DNA of 64,000 nucleotides, taken from the NCBI RefSeq assembly GCF_040448675.1, contig NZ_CP159289.1:3559001-3623000 (forward strand), in the 5' to 3' direction. This document shows positions 26,068 through 35,200 of the stretch, one piece after another (positions within the stretch are counted from its first letter, which is position 1; every line of letters begins with the position of its first letter). A model generated the notes under the pieces. That model ran no database searches, was not told the DNA's origin, and saw only the letters and a program-made list of their open reading frames with translations. The stretch is from Dyadobacter sp. 676 (GTDB taxonomy: Bacteria; Bacteroidota; Bacteroidia; Cytophagales; Spirosomataceae). The translations under genes and the position numbers were made by a program.

Positions 26068-27882
26068 TCAGGCCATTTCCAGTTTGGACGCATAACGCTT
26101 GCGATCGTTTTCATCCAGGTATATTTTCCGCATGCGCATGCTCTGCGGGGTCACTTCCAGGTATTCGTCTTTCTGGATGTATTCCATTGATTCTTCCAGG
26201 GAGAAATTAATTTTCGGGGCAATACGCAACCCGTCGTCCGAGCCGGAAGCACGCATGTTGGTCAGCTTTTTCGCTTCCTGCAAGTTCACCACGATGTCGT
26301 TCGGACGGTTGTGTTCGCCTACTACTTGTCCGCCGTAAACCTCATCGCCCGGATCCACGAAGAAACGTCCGCGATCTTGCAGTTTATCGAGGGTGTAACC
26401 GGTTGCCGGGCCTGTGTTTTTCGAAATAATCGATCCGTTCAGACGGCCGGGAATCGGTCCGCGGAATGGCTCGAAGCTCTTGAAACGGTGGGTCATTACG
26501 GCTTCGCCTTGGGTAGCGGTGAGCACGTTCGAGCGCAGCCCGATCAAGCCACGTGAAGGGATTTCGAATTCGAGGTGTTGCAAATCGCCTTTCGGTTCCA
26601 TGACCAATAGCTCACCTTTGCGCTGCGTCGCCAGTTCGATCACTTTTCCGGCGGTTTCTTCCGGTACGTCCACAACCAATGTCTCGATCGGTTCGAGGCG
26701 CTGGCCGTTTTCGTCTTCTTTGTAGAGAACTTGCGGTTGCCCTACCTGCAATTCGTAACCTTCACGACGCATAGTTTCGATCAATACCGACAAATGGAGG
26801 ATACCGCGGCCGTAAACGAGGAATTTGTCCTCCGTATCCGTTGGTTCCACGCGCAATGCGAGGTTTTTCTCAGTTTCTTTTAACAATCTGTCGCGGATAT
26901 GCCGCGAGGTAACGAATTTGCCTTCCTTGCCAAAGAACGGCGAATTGTTGATCGTGAAGAGCATGTTCATGGTAGGCTCGTCCACCGCGATGCGTGGCAA
27001 TGCTTCGGGATTTTCGGCGTCGGCGATCGTATCGCCGATTTCGAAATCTTCGATGCCTGTTACCGCGCAGATATCGCCAGCGCTTACTTCGGTTACCTTG
27101 GTTTTACCCAAACCCTCGAACAGCTGTACTTCTTTGATTTTCACCTTCTTCATTACACCGCCGGCTTTGCAAAGCGTCACGGTTGATCCTTCCTTGATCG
27201 TTCCACGATGTACACGGCCGATGGCGATACGGCCTACGAATGCATTATAATCCAGTGAAGTGATCTGCATTTGCAGGTTACCTTCCGTTACTTTTGGAGC
27301 AGGAATCTGCTCGATGATCGTGTCGAGAAGGAATGTAATATCTTCGGTCGGTTTCTGCCAGTCAGGGCCCATCCAGCCTTGTTTCGACGAACCGTACACG
27401 GTCACGAAGTCGAGCTGGTCCTCGGTAGCACCGAGGTTGAACATCAGGTCGAATACATTTTCCTGAACTTCTTCCGGACGGCAGTTTTCCTTATCTACCT
27501 TGTTTACAACCACGATCGGTTTCAGGCCGAGCGTGATGGCTTTGCCCAGCACGAAACGGGTTTGGGGCATCGGGCCTTCAAATGCATCGACCAGCAACAA
27601 TACGCCATCCGCCATTTTAAGTACGCGTTCTACCTCGCCACCGAAGTCCGCGTGACCCGGTGTATCGATTACATTGATCTTGACATCTTTGTAACGTACC
27701 GATACGTTCTTGGAAACAATTGTAATCCCACGCTCACGTTCCAGATCGTTGTTGTCGAGAATCAGGTCGTCGAATTCCTGATTGTCGCGAAACAGCTTTG
27801 ACGCGTGGATGATTTTGTCGACCAAAGTGGTTTTGCCGTGGTCAACGTGCGCAATAATTGCGATGTTACGAATGGCTTGCAT
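26068..27882 (-). CDS. typA: ribosome-associated translational GTPase TypA/BipA
   Basis: 604 residues from ATG 27882 ([19 protein letters not shown]). The open frame extends 38 codons further upstream, but a promoter box lies inside that extension, so the shorter start is right. The GTPase motifs are [27 protein letters not shown] and NKVD. EF-G-like domains III and V and the TypA-specific C-terminal domain follow ([29 protein letters not shown]-like [12 protein letters not shown]). The protein binds ribosomes and helps 50S assembly and stress growth. It is a single-gene unit with its own promoter and terminator. Confidence 0.97.
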   Translation of the reverse strand: MQAIRNIAIIAHVDHGKTTLVDKIIHASKLFRDNQEFDDLILDNNDLERERGITIVSKNVSVRYKDVKINVIDTPGHADFGGEVERVLKMADGVLLLVDAFEGPMPQTRFVLGKAITLGLKPIVVVNKVDKENCRPEEVQENVFDLMFNLGATEDQLDFVTVYGSSKQGWMGPDWQKPTEDITFLLDTIIEQIPAPKVTEGNLQMQITSLDYNAFVGRIAIGRVHRGTIKEGSTVTLCKAGGVMKKVKIKEVQLFEGLGKTKVTEVSAGDICAVTGIEDFEIGDTIADAENPEALPRIAVDEPTMNMLFTINNSPFFGKEGKFVTSRHIRDRLLKETEKNLALRVEPTDTEDKFLVYGRGILHLSVLIETMRREGYELQVGQPQVLYKEDENGQRLEPIETLVVDVPEETAGKVIELATQRKGELLVMEPKGDLQHLEFEIPSRGLIGLRSNVLTATQGEAVMTHRFKSFEPFRGPIPGRLNGSIISKNTGPATGYTLDKLQDRGRFFVDPGDEVYGGQVVGEHNRPNDIVVNLQEAKKLTNMRASGSDDGLRIAPKINFSLEESMEYIQKDEYLEVTPQSMRMRKIYLDENDRKRYASKLEMA

Positions 27883-27983
27883 TGTTTTATAGATCAGTTG
27901 TTTACGGCACTGCTGCGGAATGCTCCGATCGCGCGTCAGGGCCGATTTGGCTTTCGTCTGGGTGTAATTTGCCAAACAGGGTG

Positions 27984-27991
27984 CAAATGTA
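27984..27991 (-). promoter_or_regulatory. candidate -7 promoter box of typA
   Basis: TACATTTG on the minus strand fits TAnnTTTG and lies about 100 bases before the typA start. The -33 side is weak. The rest of the 27883-28193 gap (311 bases) between the divergent typA and peptidase genes shows no other feature. Confidence 0.5.
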
Positions 27992-28193
27992 CGCACTTTT
28001 TCCCTGAATAACAGTATTTTACAATTAATTTATTGTTATCCTGTGAAAAACAGCCTTTAAACTAAAAGAAGTGCAAAAGGGAAGGGAATATCAGAGAGAA
28101 GCAGTTGCTTTTTTGGACATGCGGTAGCAAGGCCGTTTTGCATTCGCCGCCACGTTTCGTTTATTTGTAAGGATTGAAATACCATTAAACCTC

Positions 28194-29834
28194 ATGATGA
28201 ATAAGAACCTACTGGCTGGATTACTCCTGTCTGTTAACACCCTGGCATGGGCACAGGAGCGCCTGCCGCAGGAACGCCTGCCGCAGGAACGCCTGCCGCA
28301 GGATGATGTAGCCCGATATGCGGCAAGCATTACCCCCTCCGATTTGAAGAAACACCTGGTGATTATCGCGTCGGACAGTCTCGAAGGCCGCGATACCGGC
28401 TCTCCCGGCCAGAAGAAGGCGGCCGAGTATGTTTCGAAATACTACCAACAATATGGCTTGGAACCCATTGCGACCGACGCCGACGGTTCGAAGAGCTATT
28501 TGCAAAAATATAAGCTGTACAAGCGTAGCTGGGGCGAAGTGTATGTAAAGGCCGGAGCCAAGAAATATGAATTTAATAAAGACTTTTATCTCAATGGATT
28601 GCTCGATATTCCGGATGAGGTAACTACAAATCTTGTCACCGCAGGCTACGGAATCGAAGAAGGCAGTTACAGCGATTATGCCGACCTGGATGTGAAGGGC
28701 AAATCGGTGGTGGTTTTTGACGGAGAACCGAAATCTTCGGGGGGTAAATATCTGTTGAGCGGAAACACGGAAAAGACCAAATGGAGCGGGCCGGTTTCGT
28801 GGCAGGTGAAGGCAAAACTCGCGCAGGAAAAAGGCGCCAAATACGTTTTTTTGATTACCGACAAAACCGGCGAAGACCTCGACAAGGAGATCCGGCAGCG
28901 CGCGGTAATGGCCCGGCGGTTCAGTGCGCCTACGTTGAAGCCGGTCCGGGAAAACCCGTCCGGGATAGCGGCGTTTGTGGTTTCGGGCAACGTAGCGGCC
29001 GAAATGTTGGGCACTTCCCCTTTGAAACTCAACAAATTGAAAGCTGAAATTGATAAATCGGGCAAACCGGTGTCAAAGGAATTTACGGGGACTGCTTCTC
29101 TGAAGGTCGGGCGTGTGAGCGAAACCATCGATACCGAGAATGTGGCTGCTTTCATGGAAGGCTCCGACAAGAAGGATGAGGTGCTGGTGATCAGCGCGCA
29201 TCTGGACCATATCGGCATTTCTGAAAACGGAGAAATCAATAACGGTGCCGACGACGACGGTTCGGGAACGGTTTCGTTGCTGGAACTTGCGGAGGCGTTC
29301 AGCAAAGCGAAAGCGGACGGTAAAGGCCCGCGGAGAAGCATTTTGTTTCTGAATGTGACGGGAGAGGAAAAGGGCCTTTTCGGTTCGGAATATTACTCTG
29401 AAAATCCGCTGTTACCGCTCAAAAACACCATCGCGGACTTGAACATCGACATGATCGGCCGGGTGGACGAAGCCCATAAGAATGACCATCGGTACGTATA
29501 TCTGATCGGTTCGGATAAACTTTCCTCCAAACTGCACGAAATCAGCGAGGAAGCGAACAAAAAATATGTCAATTTCAAACTCGATTACACTTTCAACGAC
29601 CCGAAAGACCCCAACCGCTTCTACTACCGCTCGGATCATTACAATTTTGCCAAAATGGGCATTCCGGTGATTTTCTATTTTACAGGCGTCCACGAAGATT
29701 ACCACCGCCCGGGCGACGACGTCGAAAAAATCCTCTTCGACAAGCAGTCGGAAATTGTAAAACTGGTATTTTACACCGCCTGGGAATTGGTAAACCGTGA
29801 CGAGCGTATTGTGGTGGATAGCCATAAGGATTAG
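28194..29834 (+). CDS. secreted M28 family metallopeptidase with PA domain
   Basis: 546 residues. A signal peptide ends in LAWAQ (ATG 28194 or 28197). Directly behind the cleavage site the sequence ERLPQ occurs three times. A PA-type insert domain lies in the middle (GKSVVVFDGEPKSSGGKYL). The M28 zinc-peptidase core reads ISAHLDHIGIS, NGADDDGSGTVSLLELAEAF, VTGEEKGLFGSEYY and, near the end, a histidine in GVHEDYHRPGDD; the H, D, E and H residues bind two zinc ions. It is likely an aminopeptidase acting in the periplasm or outside the cell. No operon partner is obvious; the TraB-like gene follows after 53 bases. Confidence 0.92.
   Translation: MMNKNLLAGLLLSVNTLAWAQERLPQERLPQERLPQDDVARYAASITPSDLKKHLVIIASDSLEGRDTGSPGQKKAAEYVSKYYQQYGLEPIATDADGSKSYLQKYKLYKRSWGEVYVKAGAKKYEFNKDFYLNGLLDIPDEVTTNLVTAGYGIEEGSYSDYADLDVKGKSVVVFDGEPKSSGGKYLLSGNTEKTKWSGPVSWQVKAKLAQEKGAKYVFLITDKTGEDLDKEIRQRAVMARRFSAPTLKPVRENPSGIAAFVVSGNVAAEMLGTSPLKLNKLKAEIDKSGKPVSKEFTGTASLKVGRVSETIDTENVAAFMEGSDKKDEVLVISAHLDHIGISENGEINNGADDDGSGTVSLLELAEAFSKAKADGKGPRRSILFLNVTGEEKGLFGSEYYSENPLLPLKNTIADLNIDMIGRVDEAHKNDHRYVYLIGSDKLSSKLHEISEEANKKYVNFKLDYTFNDPKDPNRFYYRSDHYNFAKMGIPVIFYFTGVHEDYHRPGDDVEKILFDKQSEIVKLVFYTAWELVNRDERIVVDSHKD
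28257..28301 (+). repeat. three tandem 15-base repeats inside the M28 peptidase gene
   Basis: GAGCGCCTGCCGCAG followed by two exact copies of GAACGCCTGCCGCAG encode ERLPQ three times, immediately after the signal peptide. The unit length keeps the frame, so copy number could vary without breaking the gene. Confidence 0.9.
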
Positions 29835-29887
29835 GTTTTGGGGAAATTGCGGGGGAGGAATGGGAGGAAATCTTTAAAGGCTTGATT

Positions 29888-30748
29888 ATGAAAAAGATAT
29901 TGTCTCCGCTATTGTTTTGCCTTTTCTGCGCATTGTCGAAAGCGCAGGTGCCGGCCGAACATTCGCTGCTTTGGGAAATCACAGGACCGGGATTATCGAA
30001 GCCCTCCTATCTGTTCGGAACCATTCACCTCATTTGTCCGACCGATTTCGGGTTAAGCGATTCATTGAAATCTGCCCTCGCACGTACGGAGCAGGTGGCG
30101 TTGGAAATGGATATGGACGATCCGGGGATGATGGCCGGGATGATGAAAACAATGAATATGACTGCGGGTAACGAGTTGAAAAAGCTCGTTACCGCACAGG
30201 AATACGACCGGCTTGACCGGTTTTTCAAAGATTCGGTGCACGTCGGTCTGTCCATGTTCGAACGGGCGAAGCCATTCGTTTTGATGGGGCCGCTGTTTAA
30301 TACGGTGCTGGATTGTCAGCCGCAATCCTATGAAATGGCGCTGATGGAACTGGCGGGAAAGCAGAAGTCGGAGGTGATCGGTATCGAGACGCTGGAAGAG
30401 CAAATGGCCATTTTTGATACCATTCCCTATCAAGACCAGGCGAAAATGCTACTCAATCTAATCGACAGCCTGCCCGCCGCACGAAAAGAGTTCAGAAGCC
30501 TTGTGGCCCTATATAAGGCGCAAGACATCAACGAACTCTACCGGATGACGCTGAAAAGCGAATTTGGGATGGAAGGTAACGAAGAAGTAATGCTTTTTGC
30601 CCGTAACCGGAAGTGGGTGCCGCGCATACGCAGGATCGCGGGCGGGAAGCCAACGTTCTTCGCAGTTGGAGCGGCGCATCTCGGGGGTGAGAAAGGTGTT
30701 ATCGCGTTGCTGCGGAAAGAGGGGTTTAAGGTAAGGGCGGTGAAGTGA
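29888..30748 (+). CDS. TraB/GumN family protein, secreted
   Basis: 286 residues from ATG 29888; an in-frame TTG six bases upstream is less likely. The signal peptide ends near ALSKAQ. The family core includes LLWEITGPGLSKPSYLFGTI and HL, VALEMDMDDPGMM, VIGIETLEEQMAIFDTIPY, FARNRKWVPRIRRI and the C-terminal FFAVGAAHLGGEKGVIALL. TraB-type proteins have conserved glutamates and histidines and are thought to be metalloproteases of the Tiki type, but the activity of bacterial members is unproven. Export to the periplasm is expected. Confidence 0.88.
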   Translation: MKKILSPLLFCLFCALSKAQVPAEHSLLWEITGPGLSKPSYLFGTIHLICPTDFGLSDSLKSALARTEQVALEMDMDDPGMMAGMMKTMNMTAGNELKKLVTAQEYDRLDRFFKDSVHVGLSMFERAKPFVLMGPLFNTVLDCQPQSYEMALMELAGKQKSEVIGIETLEEQMAIFDTIPYQDQAKMLLNLIDSLPAARKEFRSLVALYKAQDINELYRMTLKSEFGMEGNEEVMLFARNRKWVPRIRRIAGGKPTFFAVGAAHLGGEKGVIALLRKEGFKVRAVK

Positions 30749-30873
30749 ATTTGCCGCCATTTTCGGTTACAGGTACTCGCAATAGCCGTTTGAAAACTCA
30801 TGGTGTATTAGTGCGTGATTTTAGGAGGTAGGAGATAAATTTGAGTTTTAAACTCTCCACACACTGGTAAAAT

Positions 30874-31026
30874 ATGGATCAGGAAAGATATGAACTGATT
30901 GCGGACGAGGAGCGTAACCGATTCGAATTTATTAGTCGAAAACACTGGAAAATCAAACGAAAACATTTAGTAGGCCGTTGCCTGATTTGTCCAATGACCC
31001 GTTTCTTCTCAGAAAGGACAAAATGA
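30874..31026 (+). pseudogene. possible remnant of a small DUF6934-like gene
   Basis: The frame ATG 30874 to TGA 31024 gives 50 residues, MDQERYELIADEERNRFEFI then SRKHWKIKRKH. The first 30 residues resemble the N-terminus of DUF6934-type proteins common in this phylum (a Y-x-L-x-A-D and F-E-F pattern, then K-I-x-K). The following sequence loses the resemblance, and another frame stays open through MMKDILEKSPIPKHLLPREK. It is probably a degraded or truncated copy. The rest of the 30749-31100 gap holds only a GAGTTTTAAACTC palindrome near 30842. Confidence 0.3.
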
Positions 31027-31100
31027 TGAAGGACATTCTGGAAAAAAGCCCTATTCCAAAGCACTTATTACCCAGAGAAAAGCGGAAGGAAAGTAGCCTC

Positions 31101-32558
31101 TCAAAACGACGAAATCCAGCGCGTCAGCCACTCGGGACTGAAAAATAGCATAAGCAGGGCTACGAGGAAAAGCCCGGCGACCAGTTTTCCGGAGGCACTG
31201 TTGTTGGTGCTGACCGCTTCTGCTCTGACAGTCCTGAAAAATAACAGATACGGCAAGCGCATATAATATGCAAGGGAAATAGCGGCGTTTAAGATCCCGC
31301 CTACAAGCAGCCACAGCATCCAGGTCAGTTCCTGGTCGTGGTAGCTTTCCCAGAGAGCCGAAAAAACAAGCAGCTTGGAGGTAAACCCGCCGGTGGGAGG
31401 TAAGCCAGCGAGAGCCACCATTACGATTGTGAGAATGCCCGAAATCCAGACATAACTGCGCCCGAGGCCTTCGTAATCTTTGAGTTCGGTTTCTTGCCTG
31501 GGTTGCAGCAGGTCAACCAGAAAGAAAGCAGCCAGGTTTATGATGAGATAGGCGGCGGTGTAGAAAACAGCTGCCTCGAAGCCAAAACGGCTGTATGCGG
31601 CAATCCCGACCAGCAGATAGCCGGCCTGCGCGATGGAGGAATAAGCCAGGAGGCGCCGCGCATTTTTCTGCCAAAGGGCTGCTACGTTACCGACAGTCAT
31701 GCTGATCAGTGCGATCCCGCCGAGAACAGGGAAAAATTGGACCGGTAAAATGCCTGCCAGGCGCATAAGTACCAATACAACAGCCGCCTTGGGTGCTACC
31801 GAAAGAAACGATACCAAAGGCGTGGGCGCGGCTTCGTAAACGTCGGGCGTCCAGATATGGAACGGTACAAGCGAGAGCTTGAAGAGCAGTCCGGCGAGCG
31901 TTAGTACAATGGTGACCGTTACTACCAGATCGGAATTATTGCTCAGTCCGACGGTCAGGGCGTCGTCGGTAATATCGAGCGTACCGCTGAGGCCGTAGAT
32001 CAGGGAAATGCCGTAGAGCATTACCGCCGAGCTGGCCGTTCCGAAGAGGAGGTATTTGATGCCGCCTTCCGCTGCCTTTTTGTAGGGCGACAATGCAACC
32101 AGCAGATAGGAGCTGATCGAAATAAGTTCGAGTGAAAGGTAAATCGACAGCAGATGAGTCGCCATCGTCAGCAAATGCAGGCCGGCCACGGCGGCGATCA
32201 GCAATGCATGGAATTCGGCGGGGAAATCGTATTTTAGAATCCGGACATGTAATAGCGTGAAAGCCCAGGCCATAGTAACCAGGATTTTAAAAAACACGGC
32301 CTGCCTGTCGAGAAAAAGCAACGGCTCGAACCGGTAGGAGGGTGCGGCATTCCATTGGCCTGCCACTAATACCAACGATACCAGGCTGCCCGCGAATGCC
32401 AGGTTCAACAGATAGGACGTAGCTTTTTCCTTGCCGAAGCGTTTGACGAAAATCAGTTCGGCGAGCAGGAACACACAGAAGAATACAGCCAGGAATAGCT
32501 CGGGGATAGTGCCGCCGAGGCTCTGGCGTATATGTTGAAGCTGATCGTTGATGTCCAA
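31101..32558 (-). CDS. nuoN: NADH-quinone oxidoreductase subunit N
   Basis: About 485 residues starting at TTG 32558 (LDINDQLQHIRQSLGGTIPE). A -7 promoter box at 32581-32588 argues against the longer frame from 32651. Roughly fourteen membrane helices carry the antiporter-like core of complex I: YLSLELISISSYLLVALSPY, the lysine helix FKLSLVPFHIWTPDVYEAAP with TPLVSF, and the late GGFTSKLLVFSA. NuoN is one of the proton-pumping subunits in the membrane arm. Normally it ends the nuo operon behind nuoM, but here it stands alone with plus-strand genes on both sides. Confidence 0.92.
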   Translation of the reverse strand: MDINDQLQHIRQSLGGTIPELFLAVFFCVFLLAELIFVKRFGKEKATSYLLNLAFAGSLVSLVLVAGQWNAAPSYRFEPLLFLDRQAVFFKILVTMAWAFTLLHVRILKYDFPAEFHALLIAAVAGLHLLTMATHLLSIYLSLELISISSYLLVALSPYKKAAEGGIKYLLFGTASSAVMLYGISLIYGLSGTLDITDDALTVGLSNNSDLVVTVTIVLTLAGLLFKLSLVPFHIWTPDVYEAAPTPLVSFLSVAPKAAVVLVLMRLAGILPVQFFPVLGGIALISMTVGNVAALWQKNARRLLAYSSIAQAGYLLVGIAAYSRFGFEAAVFYTAAYLIINLAAFFLVDLLQPRQETELKDYEGLGRSYVWISGILTIVMVALAGLPPTGGFTSKLLVFSALWESYHDQELTWMLWLLVGGILNAAISLAYYMRLPYLLFFRTVRAEAVSTNNSASGKLVAGLFLVALLMLFFSPEWLTRWISSF

Positions 32559-32580
32559 GAGAGCAGGTACAATTTTTGTG

Positions 32581-32588
32581 CAAAAGTA
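32581..32588 (-). promoter_or_regulatory. candidate -7 promoter box of nuoN
   Basis: TACTTTTG on the minus strand matches TAnnTTTG, 22 bases before the proposed TTG start. It would give a leader of roughly 15 bases. Confidence 0.4.
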
Positions 32589-32659
32589 CGGAAAGATGGC
32601 AGGGAATCCAGTCCTTCGGCTCCCAAACCTCGAACTTATCAAATTAACCAACTTAAATC

Positions 32660-33325
32660 ATGAAATATCTGCTAAGAATTTTCGCGCTCGTATGTTGTAT
32701 CGCGACTATCCAGGCACATGCACAGGATTCGACGGGCCTGGGAGGAACGCCTTATCAGGAAACCCAGCTGGCCGCCGGGGACAAGTCTCCGTACCTTCTG
32801 AAAGAATGGTATACGGGGGCAGTCAGGACAAGCGACGATCGCGTTCATGACGGCGTCCAGCTCCGGTATGACTACCAGAAAGACGAAATCGAATACAAGG
32901 CAGGCTCGGGACTCTACCGGGTCGCATCGGGTGTGAAGGAATTTACGATACCAAGCGGTGTCGATTTGTACACATTCCGAAGTGGCTATCCGCCTGTGGG
33001 TAACCTGACCGAAAAAAGCTTCTATCGCGTGCTTTACGATGGAAATACCAAACTTCTGAAGAGATATGCCAACCCCATTAAAGCAGAAAAAGCCAGCGCC
33101 ACAAGGACTATGGACGCCGGCGCGAAACTCTATTTGTTGAAGGACGGAAAAATGAACCCTGTACAACTCAGTAATCGCAACAGTTTCCTGAAACTACTCG
33201 GCGACGAACGAAACAAATTGAATTACGTCATCAAAGAGCAACAACTGGATTTTGCCGGGGAAGACGACCTTGTACGGCTTTTGGAGGAATATGACTCCTA
33301 CAAGGCCGGCCGGGGAGGCAACTAA
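32660..33325 (+). CDS. secreted protein of unknown function
   Basis: 221 residues. The signal peptide ends in IQAHAQ. The mature part has no motif I recognise. It is rich in charged and aromatic residues, with repeats of short beta-like segments such as VQLRYDYQKDEIEYKAGSGL and LYRVASGVKEFTIPSG. A C-terminal part LKLLGDERNKLNYVIKEQQL resembles small Bacteroidota proteins found next to phosphatase or stress genes, but this is only an impression. The start at ATG 32660 is clear. The gene is convergent with the phosphodiesterase gene, two bases away. Confidence 0.7.
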   Translation: MKYLLRIFALVCCIATIQAHAQDSTGLGGTPYQETQLAAGDKSPYLLKEWYTGAVRTSDDRVHDGVQLRYDYQKDEIEYKAGSGLYRVASGVKEFTIPSGVDLYTFRSGYPPVGNLTEKSFYRVLYDGNTKLLKRYANPIKAEKASATRTMDAGAKLYLLKDGKMNPVQLSNRNSFLKLLGDERNKLNYVIKEQQLDFAGEDDLVRLLEEYDSYKAGRGGN

Positions 33326-33327
33326 AC

Positions 33328-34572
33328 CTATTTTTCCACGATCCAGCGGTTCACACTGTTGTATTTTCCTTCGAGAACAATCTTGAAAAAGCCGGAAGGA
33401 TATTTCGAAATATCTATTTCGGCTTTTTCGCTGGTCACATCCACTTCGTCCATCAGGTAATACAGGTCGCGACCGCCTTTTTCGAAATGATTTGTCGTGG
33501 CGAGCCAAATCTTCACCTTGCCTTCTTTTTCAACGGCTTTCCAGGAAATGGTGACTTTCCCCACCGATTTCTGCATGACTGGCGACATTACCGAAAGTTT
33601 GCCTGTAAATGCGACGCCATCTACTTCGAATGCCTGCTCTTTGGGAATGTGAATGTCCATATGCCGCGCCACGGTCGGGAAAATGTCGACTATCCCGGGC
33701 GTAGCCTTAAAGTTGGAATTCAAGTCCTTCGCATTGGTAACGATCCAGGTGCTTCGTTCGCGGTCGCTTTGGCCGCCGTGGCATTTGCCGGTTTTGGCGT
33801 CGCGGCCATGGTCGGTGGTGATTACCATGAGCCAATCCTCGTCGAAATTCTTTTCACGATAGCCGATGGATTTCCAAATCCGGCCCATTTGGTCGTCCAT
33901 TATTCGAATGGCTTTATGAAACTGCTCGCTGTCGCCGTATTTATGACCCATATCGTCGGTGTATTCGAGGTAAACCCACGACATATCGGGGCCATTGTCG
34001 TGTATGTAAGTGGCCGCTTCGTCCACCACTTTTTCATCGATCCTGTGAATGTATTCGCTCTGTTTGTCGTGCTTGAAATGCACCGTATCCAGTTCGAAAC
34101 CGTCGAAAGAATAATCGATTTGCAGTTTATCGGTTTGTAGGAGGTTGGTACCTACCAGCTTCGTACGATTATCGAGCCAGGTGGAAAAAATGGCGGTGCG
34201 TTTTTGTGAATATTGTTCTTCCAAAAAGCGGAAGAGCGTCCAGTAGTTATAGTTCGGGTCTTTAATATCATTATCCCAAACATTGTGCTTGTTCACCCAG
34301 GTGCCGGTCAGCAAGCTATTGTAACCCACGGCGGAGATCGTCGGTGTTTGCGAGTAGGTGCCTTTGCCGCCGCCTACGTATGCACGTGTGTAGCCACCCG
34401 CTTGTGCGATCGCGTCCAGGTGCGGCGTCGCGATTTTTTCCTTGCTGTCGCTGGAAATGCCGTCTACGATCACAAAGACGACTTTTCTGTTTTTAGCAGC
34501 CTGAGAAAGGGCATTTGGAGTAATGCCTGCGGCCAGCATCAGCCATAGCAGTAAGGAAAGGCGGGTTTTCAT
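33328..34572 (-). CDS. secreted alkaline phosphatase superfamily nucleotide pyrophosphatase/phosphodiesterase-like protein
   Basis: 414 residues. A signal peptide ends in ITPNALSQ. The core is that of type I phosphodiesterases: VVFVIVDGISSD with the first metal-binding aspartate, the nucleophile region YSQTPTISAVGYNSLLTG, VYLEYTDDMGHKYGD and VITTDHGRDAKTGKCHGG with the metal-binding DH and H. After about residue 320 comes an extra beta-rich segment. Such enzymes hydrolyse phosphodiesters of nucleotides, lipids or sugars in the periplasm. The exact substrate is unknown. Confidence 0.9.
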   Translation of the reverse strand: MKTRLSLLLWLMLAAGITPNALSQAAKNRKVVFVIVDGISSDSKEKIATPHLDAIAQAGGYTRAYVGGGKGTYSQTPTISAVGYNSLLTGTWVNKHNVWDNDIKDPNYNYWTLFRFLEEQYSQKRTAIFSTWLDNRTKLVGTNLLQTDKLQIDYSFDGFELDTVHFKHDKQSEYIHRIDEKVVDEAATYIHDNGPDMSWVYLEYTDDMGHKYGDSEQFHKAIRIMDDQMGRIWKSIGYREKNFDEDWLMVITTDHGRDAKTGKCHGGQSDRERSTWIVTNAKDLNSNFKATPGIVDIFPTVARHMDIHIPKEQAFEVDGVAFTGKLSVMSPVMQKSVGKVTISWKAVEKEGKVKIWLATTNHFEKGGRDLYYLMDEVDVTSEKAEIDISKYPSGFFKIVLEGKYNSVNRWIVEK

Positions 34573-34590
34573 AAATTGAATGACTGTTTA

Positions 34591-34639
34591 ATAAAAAAAT
34601 CCCTCAAATAAACGGCAATTTCGCCGGATTTGAGGGATT
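34591..34639 (-). terminator. Rho-independent terminator after the 34687 gene
   Basis: On the minus strand AATCCCTCAAA pairs with TTTGAGGGATT (11-bp stem), with a smaller nested CCGGCG/CGGC-like stem in the loop, and is followed by TTTTTTATT. It ends transcription coming from the outer-membrane protein gene, and it separates that gene from the phosphodiesterase. Confidence 0.88.
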
Positions 34640-34686
34640 CCCAGTACAAAGAAATTATTATCAAATCGTAATTTCTTCTCTGTCTT

Positions 34687-35187
34687 CTATGGACTTACCG
34701 TCTGCTCGGGTGCCGCGTCCGTTTTCTTTTTCTTGCCAAATGCATAAATCAATCCGAAATGGCTTTTGAGGACACCGCTATCGAATTTATCCTTGACATA
34801 CGGGTTCAGTTCCAGGGCCAGTTGAATACGGCGGTTCATGGGCAGTGGTGCTATTCGTACGCCGAAATTGACCGAGTAGCCGTCAATTGTAATCAGGTCG
34901 GCATCGGCATCGGCGATGCGGTAGAGCGGATTAAGCCGTAGTCCTCCGCCGAGGTACCATTGTGCTACTTCGCCCCGCTTGAGGTTGATCATCGGAAGCA
35001 GGTCGATGCTCAGGCTGCTGAACAGCGAGTTGGTCTGCAAGCGCGTATCCAGCCAGATCGCCTTTTTCGCATTGGTGCTCACAGTCAGTAAACTGCTCCA
35101 CGGATAGTAACCTACCGACGCCTGTGCCCGCGCTTTTTCAAGGCCGGGGAGGGTTACCAGCATCAGTACAAAAAGAACACGTTTCAT
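34687..35187 (-). CDS. outer-membrane beta-barrel-like protein of unknown function
   Basis: 166 residues. A signal peptide ends in LEKARAQ. The rest alternates hydrophobic and polar residues as in a small beta-barrel: SVGYYPWSSLLTVSTN, AIWLDTRLQTNSLFSSLSID, QWYLGGGLRLNPLYRI and GYSVNFGVRIAPL. It ends with HFGLIYAFGKKKK, whose aromatic residue before the basic tail is like a last barrel strand. No named family is recognised. It follows ffh on the same strand with only 13 bases between, so it is probably in the ffh transcript, ending at the terminator 34591-34639. Confidence 0.75.
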   Translation of the reverse strand: MKRVLFVLMLVTLPGLEKARAQASVGYYPWSSLLTVSTNAKKAIWLDTRLQTNSLFSSLSIDLLPMINLKRGEVAQWYLGGGLRLNPLYRIADADADLITIDGYSVNFGVRIAPLPMNRRIQLALELNPYVKDKFDSGVLKSHFGLIYAFGKKKKTDAAPEQTVSP

Positions 35188-35200
35188 CGTGGAATGGTTG

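Noticed and set aside
25897..26190. 97-codon plus-strand frame after gdhA
   Set aside because: It overlaps the typA terminator and the typA 3' end and shows no coding signs.
28091..28330. 79-codon minus-strand frame with GRRSC repeats
   Set aside because: The apparent repeats come from the ERLPQ-coding repeats of the M28 gene read backwards.
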